Shown here one piece after another: positions 4,584-10,010 of a DNA stretch of 10,010 bases (position 1 is the stretch's first letter; every line of letters starts with the position of its first letter). The translations under genes and the position numbers were made by a program. The stretch comes from an uncultured Fretibacterium sp. (GTDB lineage: Bacteria > Synergistota > Synergistia > Synergistales > Aminobacteriaceae). Where the stretch lies: assembly GCF_963548695.1 (NCBI RefSeq), contig NZ_CAUUWA010000076.1:1-10010 (forward strand). The letters run 5' to 3'. The notes below the pieces were generated by a model that made no database searches, was not told the DNA's origin, and was given only the letters and a program-made list of their open reading frames with translations.

Positions 4584-6406
4584 GCCAGGAGACCAGCTGG
4601 CTGTTGCAGATAAGCGTCGGGCCGGTTCAGGAGTTCATCGCCGCGGCGCGGCGCACGCGCGACCTGTGGTTCGGCTCGTTCATGCTCTCGGAGATATCCA
4701 AGGCCGCGGCGAAAGCCTTGAAGGATGCCGAGGCCGAGCTGATTTTTCCTGAACCGAATGGAGACCTGAGTCCAGAATCCAATCTGAACGTCGCCAACGT
4801 GATCCTGGCCAGGGCGGGCGGCGATGCCGAAGCGATGAACGCCCTGGCGGAGAAGGCAAGGGAGGCTGCCGTCGCGCGTTTTAAGGCGTTTGCGGACGAG
4901 GTCTATGAGAAGGCGGAGCGCTGGATTGTGAAGGAACGTTGGGACAGACAGGTCAAAGATGTCATCGAGTTCTATGCCGCCTGGACGGAGCTCGGGACGG
5001 GTGAGGGGGCCTATAAGGCGGCCCGCCAAAAGGTGGCCCGCCTGCTGGCGGCCCGGAAGAACCTGCGCGATTTTCTGCCGCATGAAGGGGAGTTCGGGGT
5101 TCCGAAGTCCTCGCTGGACGGACTGCGGGAGAGTGTGTTCAGGGATGGAAAGGTCCCGGCGGTTGCGGGATTGCGTCTGAAGGAGGGAGAGGCGCTCGAC
5201 TCCGTGGGGCTCATCAAGCGCATTGCCGGGGACGAACGTTTCCCGTCCGTGTCGCGCGTCGCGGTGGACCCGTGGGTGCGGGGTGCGAGGGAGGAAACGC
5301 TCCGGGAGCTGGCGCCGCATTGTGAGGCACTGGTCAAAGCGGGGGCCATCAGCCGCGTGAGGGGGGGCGAAGCCTTTCCCTATGAAGGGACGGCCGTGCT
5401 GCTCTCCCGCCACGCCGCGATGTTGACGGAGTGCGAGCTCAAGTACAGGCCCGAGGAGAAGGAAGAGGTTAGGGAAAAGGTCAGGGCAGCCTGCAGGGGC
5501 ATCAACGGGATTCTTTCCGCTTTGAAGCCGCAGGACAGACCCCAGGAGCCCTACTTTGCCTTGCTGGTCGCCGACGGCGACCGCATGGGGGCGGCGATCT
5601 CGGAGATCGGGGACATGAAGGGGCATCAGGATTTCTCCTCCACCCTCTCGGAGTTTGCGGGGAAGGCTAAGAAGGTAGTCGAGAGTTTCCACGGTGTCTG
5701 TGTCTACACGGGAGGGGACGACGTGCTGGCCTTTCTGCCGCTCGATACCTGCCTCAGCTGTGCCCGGGATCTGCACGACGCGTTTGGAGAGCTCCTGAAG
5801 GATTATAAGTCCATCAAAGATCAAAGGTCTCCCACCCTGTCCGTGGGGATCTCGATCGGACACGCGATGGAGGATTTGGAGGACCTGCTGGCATTCGGCC
5901 GCGAAGCCGAAAAGGTTGCGAAGAAGGGGGTGGGAGAAGGGAGCCTCAAAGAGAAGACGGACCGCAACGGGCTTGCCGTCGTCGTGCGGTCGCGCGGCTC
6001 CGGAGCCGTCGTCGTGCGGGAACAGTGGGGAGATAGGGCCGAAGAGAAGCGAGATGAGAAGCGCCCCTTGGCCGAGGTCTCCCTAGATCGGCGCCTGCAC
6101 TATTGGGCACGTCTGTTCGCCGATGGGGCCATACCCAACAAGTTCCCCTATGAACTGCGCGAGAACGCGAAATTTTACAGGGGATGGGAGGCCGGAGAGG
6201 TCCTGAAGAACGCCGTGCGGGACGATATGAAACGAATATTCCGCCGCAAGGACGTGAGGCTGAGCGACGAGGAGAAAAAGAGGGTGGAGGACTACATCGA
6301 TTTGCGCTTGTTCGGGCATCGGGACATCGAGAGGTTCTCGGACGAGCTGGTGATCGCTCAGTGGATCGGGTTTGGAATTCGGCAGGTGAAGGGAGGGGGC
6401 CGGTGA
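4580..6406 (+). CDS. cmr2: Cmr2/Cas10, large subunit with GGDD cyclase motif, no HD domain
   Basis: Cmr2 is the Cas10-type large subunit of the Cmr complex and, on target RNA binding, makes cyclic oligoadenylates from ATP. The ATG overlaps the cmr1 stop and follows GGAGGTGAG (4568-4576). The 608-residue product begins with the bacterial Cmr2 N-terminal signature ISVGPVQEFIAAARRTRDLW (residues 11-30). The palm polymerase domain shows LLVADGDRMGAAIS (DGD at 332-334) and VYTGGDDVLAFLPL (GGDD at 378-381), both expected for cyclase activity. There is no room or motif for the N-terminal HD nuclease found in some Cas10 proteins, so DNA cleavage by this subunit is unlikely. Few cysteines are present and I see no paired CxxC zinc site before the GGDD; a single CxxC (TCLSC) lies just after it. 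An intact cyclase fits the presence of a CARF effector upstream. Confidence 0.95.
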   Translation: MSQETSWLLQISVGPVQEFIAAARRTRDLWFGSFMLSEISKAAAKALKDAEAELIFPEPNGDLSPESNLNVANVILARAGGDAEAMNALAEKAREAAVARFKAFADEVYEKAERWIVKERWDRQVKDVIEFYAAWTELGTGEGAYKAARQKVARLLAARKNLRDFLPHEGEFGVPKSSLDGLRESVFRDGKVPAVAGLRLKEGEALDSVGLIKRIAGDERFPSVSRVAVDPWVRGAREETLRELAPHCEALVKAGAISRVRGGEAFPYEGTAVLLSRHAAMLTECELKYRPEEKEEVREKVRAACRGINGILSALKPQDRPQEPYFALLVADGDRMGAAISEIGDMKGHQDFSSTLSEFAGKAKKVVESFHGVCVYTGGDDVLAFLPLDTCLSCARDLHDAFGELLKDYKSIKDQRSPTLSVGISIGHAMEDLEDLLAFGREAEKVAKKGVGEGSLKEKTDRNGLAVVVRSRGSGAVVVREQWGDRAEEKRDEKRPLAEVSLDRRLHYWARLFADGAIPNKFPYELRENAKFYRGWEAGEVLKNAVRDDMKRIFRRKDVRLSDEEKKRVEDYIDLRLFGHRDIERFSDELVIAQWIGFGIRQVKGGGR

Positions 6407-6408
6407 AC

Positions 6409-7578
6409 ATGGGAGAGCGTATAAAGTATCTTCGACTGACTCCGCTGAGCCCGCTGATCGCGCGGGACTCCAGGCCCTTCGGCATGGGGCAGGGGAACCG
6501 GGTGCGATCGATGGACTGGATCTCCCCGTCGGTCATCGCGGGGGCCGTGCGTACCGCCGTCTGGAAGGCAAACGATACGCTCACACCGGAGCAGCTCAAG
6601 ACGATCGAGGTGAACGGTGCCTTTCCAATCGTGAACGAGCAGATTTATTTTCCCCGGCCGTTGGACGCCCTGATTCATAAGACAGATGAGGCAGCGGGCA
6701 CCACGGATATTCTTCGTATCCGTCCGATGGACGGGAACGCGGGCGTCCGGATGCCCCATGCGAGCCTCGTCCCGTCTGAGCCGGTGGGGATGCCGGAGGA
6801 GGACTTCAAGCCGGAGTCGGGCGACGCCTTCTGGCCTTTGGAAACGATGGTGGAATGGCTGGGATGCGAGGACGACCAGCCGGTCTCGATGAAGCTCGAC
6901 GGGCTCCCCGCTCCCGTGAAGGAGGACCGCACGAACGTGACGATCCTGCCGGAGAGCGGTGCGGCGGAGGATGCCAGGCTGTTCACGACCACGGGGCTGG
7001 ACTTCGTAACAAAAACCAAGGAGGGCGCGTCGAAGGGGTGGTTGAGCCAGATGCGGATCGGCGTCCGGGTGAACTTCGGCGAGTATGCCCTTTTGCCCAA
7101 ACGACTGCTCGTTCCCCTCGGCGGGGAGCGGCGGCTTGCGGAGGCAGCGGAGAACAAGGAGGACGTCCGGTTTTGGAAAGTGCCCGAAGCGCTCTGTGCG
7201 AGGTCCGGCAGGTGGCTTCGCATGGTCCTGGCGACCCCCGGTCTTTTCAGTCAGGGCTGGCTGCCAGGCTGGCTGCGGGAGGAGGACGGGAAATTGATAG
7301 GAGAGGTTTCGGGTAGCGGCCTTTCGGTCCGACTCGTCTCCGCCGTCGTAGGGCGCTGGAAACCCTTGTCCGGGTGGAGCTATGAAAAAGGCAGGAACGG
7401 CCCCAAGGCCCTGCGCCGGATGGTCCCCGCGGGGAGCGTGTATTTCTTTGAGGTGTTGAAGGGCGAGGCGGAGATTGCCGATCTCTGGCTCCGTTCCGTC
7501 TGTGACTGCCAGCAGGACGGGCGCGATGGATTCGGGCTGGCCCTCTGGGGTTTTTGGAGTGGCCGTGAAACAGTCTGA
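6409..7578 (+). CDS. cmr3: Cmr3, type III-B CRISPR RAMP protein
   Basis: Cmr3 is the Cas5-group RAMP subunit that, with Cmr2, holds the 5' tag of the crRNA at the foot of the complex. The ATG at 6409 is chosen because GGGAGGGGG (6391-6399) sits nine bases ahead of it; a GTG at 6403, overlapping the cmr2 stop, is in frame but too close to that site. The 389-residue product has the family N-terminus LTPLSPLIARDSRPFG (residues 10-25) and the segment WISPSVIAGAVRTAVW (37-52), and ends with a glycine-rich RAMP strand, DGFGLALWGFW. A typical size for the family. Spacing to cmr2 is two bases, implying coupled translation. Confidence 0.92.
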   Translation: MGERIKYLRLTPLSPLIARDSRPFGMGQGNRVRSMDWISPSVIAGAVRTAVWKANDTLTPEQLKTIEVNGAFPIVNEQIYFPRPLDALIHKTDEAAGTTDILRIRPMDGNAGVRMPHASLVPSEPVGMPEEDFKPESGDAFWPLETMVEWLGCEDDQPVSMKLDGLPAPVKEDRTNVTILPESGAAEDARLFTTTGLDFVTKTKEGASKGWLSQMRIGVRVNFGEYALLPKRLLVPLGGERRLAEAAENKEDVRFWKVPEALCARSGRWLRMVLATPGLFSQGWLPGWLREEDGKLIGEVSGSGLSVRLVSAVVGRWKPLSGWSYEKGRNGPKALRRMVPAGSVYFFEVLKGEAEIADLWLRSVCDCQQDGRDGFGLALWGFWSGRETV

Positions 7579-7611
7579 GACGTTTGAGGCTTCGGGAAGG
7601 AGAGGTTTGTG

Positions 7612-8520
7612 ATGGATAACGCAAAGTTCGAGAGAAGATACTGGATCCATACGGTGACGCCGCTCCACGTGGGGACGGGACGGGGCGTTGGCTACATCGA
7701 CCTGCCGATCGCGCGGGAGAAGGTCACGAACTGGCCCTGCATCCCTGGCTCCGCCGTGAAGGGCGTGGTGGCCGATTATTTTGGTGCCACGGAGAAAAAA
7801 AGGGAAGATGACGACCTTGCCCTGGCCGCGTTCGGGAGGAAAAACGACTCAAGTACCACCGAGGCGAACAGCACGGCGGGGTCTTTGGTCTTCACGGACG
7901 CGCGGATCGTCTGCCTGCCCATCAGGAGCTTTTACGGGACGTTCGCCTGGGTCACCTCGCCCTTCTGCCTCGAACGGCTCAAGCGGGATACAAACTTGCC
8001 CATTCTGTCTTTGGTCGTGGAATCCGCCATTGTGACCAGCAGAACCAAGCTTGTTAGGAATGGGACGAAGCTCTACCTGGAGGACCTGGACCTGGATTGC
8101 GTAATAAGCCAGGAAGCCGATGCCTGCGCGGAGTTGATCGCCAGGGCTGTCTTTGCGGACAGGCCCGACTGGCAGGCCATCTTCCGCGAGAGGCTGGCGA
8201 TCGTGAGCGACGATATCTTCACCTTTCTCTGCGAGGCTGGGACGGAGGTCGGCGCGCACATTCGGATCGACGAGGACTTGGGAACCGTTGCGGGCGGTGC
8301 GCTCTGGTACGAGGAGGCCCTGCCGGTCGAGACCCTGCTTGCGGGGACGGTCTGGTGTGACCGCGTGTACCGCAGTAAAGACAATGAAAAGGGTGCAAAC
8401 GGTGATCTGACGAAGGAAAAGCTGCTGGAGAATTTCTGTTCCAGGCCCCTCGAGCTGCAGATCGGCGGCAAGGCCTCGACCGGTAAGGGGCAGGTGCGCT
8501 GCCTCTTCGAGTCACGGTAA
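7612..8520 (+). CDS. cmr4: Cmr4, backbone RAMP ribonuclease subunit
   Basis: Cmr4 is the repeated Cas7-group backbone subunit that cuts target RNA every six bases along the crRNA. The ATG at 7612 follows AAGGAGAGG (7597-7605); an in-frame GTG directly before it is the alternative start. The 302-residue product starts with a typical signature: TPLHVGTGRGVGYIDLPIAR (residues 16-35), then WPCIPGSAVKGVV (41-53). Asp30 lines up with Asp26 of the Pyrococcus furiosus protein, the residue needed for RNA cleavage, so target RNA cutting should be intact. The C-terminus has the glycine-rich loop LQIGGKASTGKGQVRC. It lies 33 bases after cmr3 and 11 before cmr5. Confidence 0.95.
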   Translation: MDNAKFERRYWIHTVTPLHVGTGRGVGYIDLPIAREKVTNWPCIPGSAVKGVVADYFGATEKKREDDDLALAAFGRKNDSSTTEANSTAGSLVFTDARIVCLPIRSFYGTFAWVTSPFCLERLKRDTNLPILSLVVESAIVTSRTKLVRNGTKLYLEDLDLDCVISQEADACAELIARAVFADRPDWQAIFRERLAIVSDDIFTFLCEAGTEVGAHIRIDEDLGTVAGGALWYEEALPVETLLAGTVWCDRVYRSKDNEKGANGDLTKEKLLENFCSRPLELQIGGKASTGKGQVRCLFESR

Positions 8521-8531
8521 GGAGGCCGATC

Positions 8532-8900
8532 ATGGGTATTCGGACGAAGGAACAGCAGATGGCCCAGGCCGCATTTAAATGTGTCCAGGACAAGGATAGG
8601 AGCGACGGGTTTGAGGCCTACAGCAGTTTTGCCCTCGCGTTTCCGGCGCTGGTGCATTCCTGCGGATTGGCTCAGGCGCTGGCGTTCGCTCAGGCCAAGG
8701 GCAGGGCGGACTACCTTTCGGACCTGGAGAACGTTTTGGGTGAGGATGTGGGTGAGAACGGAGGCGAAGATCTTTGTACGCGGAGCCGTCAGGCGGAGCT
8801 GATGGAGTACACGCGCTTGTCACGCCGCGTCCTGGCGGCCTCGTCATGGATCAAGCGCTACTGTCAGGCGAAGGATTGTCAGACGAAAGGAGGGAACTGA
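8532..8900 (+). CDS. cmr5: Cmr5, small subunit of the Cmr complex
   Basis: Cmr5 is the small, all-helical subunit that forms the second filament of the Cmr complex next to Cmr4 and helps hold the target RNA. The ATG follows AAGGAGG (8519-8525). The 122-residue product begins RTKEQQMAQAAFKCV, the usual Cmr5 opening (Arg, then EQ and small residues), followed by a central helix-rich stretch (YSSFALAFPALVHSCGLAQA, LAFAQAKG) and a C-terminal segment LSRRVLAASSWIKRYCQA. Size and position between cmr4 and cmr6 agree. The next start is one base beyond its stop codon. Confidence 0.93.
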   Translation: MGIRTKEQQMAQAAFKCVQDKDRSDGFEAYSSFALAFPALVHSCGLAQALAFAQAKGRADYLSDLENVLGEDVGENGGEDLCTRSRQAELMEYTRLSRRVLAASSWIKRYCQAKDCQTKGGN

Positions 8901-8901
8901 G

Positions 8902-10010
8902 ATGCAGGCGCTGAGAGATGCGCTGAAAGACCTCTCCAAAGGGCAGAACGCCTCGCTGCTTCTGGCCCGTTATCTCAGGGAGACGAAACAGGGAAAGGAT
9001 GAGGACAAGGAGGCCGCGCAGAGGGAGCGGGACGAGCTCCTTCAATCCGCCCGCTCCGCGGTGAGGGACGAAGAGGTCCAGGCCCTCTATGCCAAAGCGT
9101 TCGAGGCGCGAAAAAATGCCCTGTCCGCCTGCTCCTCCTCGCGTACCTTCGAGACGGAGGGGCGGCTCATCGCGGGGCTTGGGGGCAGCAACGTGCTCGA
9201 GACTGGCCTGACCCTGAACCCGCTCTACGGGGTGCCGATGATCCCCGGAAGCTCACTCAAGGGGCTGGCGGCGCACTACTGCTCCGGGGTATGGGGGGCG
9301 GAGGACGAGCGTTTTCGTTCCCCTGCTCTCGATGTCTGGGCCCGTCCGACCCGTCAGGCGGGGGCCGTCTACGAGGTGCTTTTTGGAAAGGTCCCCATGA
9401 CGGGTAAGGAGGAAGACGCCGAGGCGGGATACCTTCGTTTTTACGACGCATGGCTCCTTCCCACTTCCCTTCCGGATTCGCTCTGCCCTGACGTCATGAC
9501 GCCTCACCACAGCGGATACTATACGGGCGAGGGGGCCCCGACGGACTTCGACAATCCCAACCCGGTGACCTTCCTCTCCGTCAGGGGATCGTTTGAGGTG
9601 CGCGTGGGGTGCGAGGACCCCGACCCCGATGTCCGGAAGAAATGGGAGGAGCTGGCGCTCCGGATTCTGGAGGAGGCTTTTAAGAATTGTGGCGCGGGCG
9701 GGAAGACCCGGTCGGGCTATGGACGGATGAAGCGGGTCAAGTCCAAAGAGGAACAGCAGGCGGAAACGGAGAAGGCTAAGAAGGCGGAAACGGAGAAGCG
9801 CAACCTCGAGGCCGGTTTCAAGCATCCGATCGGCGAGGAGTTGACGGTTCGGTGTGATAGCGTCAACAAGAAGGGAAACAGCTCCTTTACGATAGAGGGC
9901 ATGGAGGCCCGGTTCGATCCTGCTCTGAAGGTCGAAAAGGGGACCGAGGTTCTGGCCAGGATCGTGAGGACCGAAATGAAACCGAAAAAGGCCTATATTT
10001 TGGAGCGGGT
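8902..10010 (+). CDS. cmr6: Cmr6, RAMP subunit with a C-terminal extension; runs off the window
   Basis: Cmr6 is a Cas7-group RAMP that sits with Cmr1 at the head of the complex. The ATG at 8902 follows AAGGAGGG (8887-8894) and lies one base after the cmr5 stop. The frame is open to the window end (at least 369 residues). After a helical, charged N-terminus come AGLGGSNVLETGLTLNPLYG, VPMIPGSSLKGLA (IPGSSLKG at 114-121), then MTPHHSGYYTGEGAPTDFDN and the glycine loop GAGGKTRSGYG (264-274), where many Cmr6 proteins end. Here a highly charged linker (about 279-303), with an eight-residue repeat AETEKAKK, joins a further segment from about 306 onward (FKHPIGEELTVRC, then GTEVLARIVRT) that looks like a small beta-rich fold. 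I do not recognise that domain; an OB-type nucleic-acid-binding fold is a guess. The stop codon lies outside the window. Confidence 0.92.
   Translation, partial: MQALRDALKDLSKGQNASLLLARYLRETKQGKDEDKEAAQRERDELLQSARSAVRDEEVQALYAKAFEARKNALSACSSSRTFETEGRLIAGLGGSNVLETGLTLNPLYGVPMIPGSSLKGLAAHYCSGVWGAEDERFRSPALDVWARPTRQAGAVYEVLFGKVPMTGKEEDAEAGYLRFYDAWLLPTSLPDSLCPDVMTPHHSGYYTGEGAPTDFDNPNPVTFLSVRGSFEVRVGCEDPDPDVRKKWEELALRILEEAFKNCGAGGKTRSGYGRMKRVKSKEEQQAETEKAKKAETEKRNLEAGFKHPIGEELTVRCDSVNKKGNSSFTIEGMEARFDPALKVEKGTEVLARIVRTEMKPKKAYILER
9759..9798 (+). repeat. 24-bp period tandem repeat in the cmr6 linker
   Basis: GGCGGAAACGGAGAAG occurs at 9759-9774 and 9783-9798, a period of 24 bases, encoding two copies of AETEK spaced by AKK. 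It builds the charged, probably helical linker between the RAMP core of Cmr6 and its C-terminal extension. A repeat of this kind could vary in copy number between strains. Confidence 0.6.

Noticed and set aside
4541..5863. Long open frame of 440 codons on the minus strand opposite cmr2
   Set aside because: It lies wholly against a well-supported gene, has low-complexity Arg/Pro/Gly-rich sequence without recognisable motifs, and is what GC-rich DNA produces by chance in the antisense frame.
1..10010. CRISPR array, tRNA or rRNA genes
   Set aside because: No regularly spaced 25-40 base repeats, no tRNA-like cloverleaf or TTCGANNC-type loop in the gene-free stretches, and no rRNA signature found on reading through both strands.

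Overview
The window carries a complete or nearly complete bacterial type III-B (Cmr) CRISPR-Cas effector operon, with a signalling-effector gene upstream of it and a decayed, unusual accessory region further left. The DNA is mostly GC-rich (about 60-70% in typical gene segments). There are good Shine-Dalgarno sites, start/stop overlaps and bacterial-type Cmr proteins, so the host is a bacterium. The protein flavour would fit an anaerobe such as a member of Synergistota, but that is an impression and not something I can prove from the sequence. No CRISPR array, cas1, cas2 or cas6 lies in the window, so crRNAs must be made elsewhere.

Left part (1-1821, minus strand). The gene at 49-987 encodes a divergent homologue of the RNA polymerase beta-prime subunit. 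It has the catalytic NADFDGD motif and a bridge-helix-like SGAKGK segment, and it stops before the trigger-loop region. Its conserved frame runs upstream past any usable start codon to a TAG at 1051-1053, so the 5' end looks broken. A further minus-strand gene appears to begin at the very left edge. Upstream of the polymerase-like gene lies a CARF-type sensor gene (about 1286-1821), broken by a frameshift at a GTGTG run and truncated. Between these two gene fragments is about 280 bp without an ORF, bracketed by a 9-bp direct repeat and containing a perfect 12-bp inverted repeat.

Middle (1822-3251). A divergent control region precedes a plus-strand gene (2031-3149) for a CARF sensor fused to a C-terminal RelE-like toxin domain. 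This is the Cami1 architecture: cyclic-oligoadenylate-activated, ribosome-dependent mRNA cleavage. Two overlapping, mutually exclusive hairpins and a further hairpin with a T-run separate it from the cmr operon.

Right part (3252-10010, plus strand). The genes run in the order cmr1, cmr2 (cas10), cmr3, cmr4, cmr5, cmr6, tightly packed and each preceded by a clear ribosome-binding site. Cmr6 runs off the right end and carries an unusual C-terminal extension. Cmr2 keeps the GGDD cyclase motif but has no N-terminal HD nuclease domain. Cmr4 keeps the aspartate expected to cut target RNA.

Proposed logic: the Cmr complex binds and cuts invader RNA, Cmr2 makes cyclic oligoadenylate, and the CARF-RelE protein responds by cutting mRNA on ribosomes. 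Whether the polymerase-like gene and the CARF pseudogene once formed a further branch of this response is the most interesting open question in the window.
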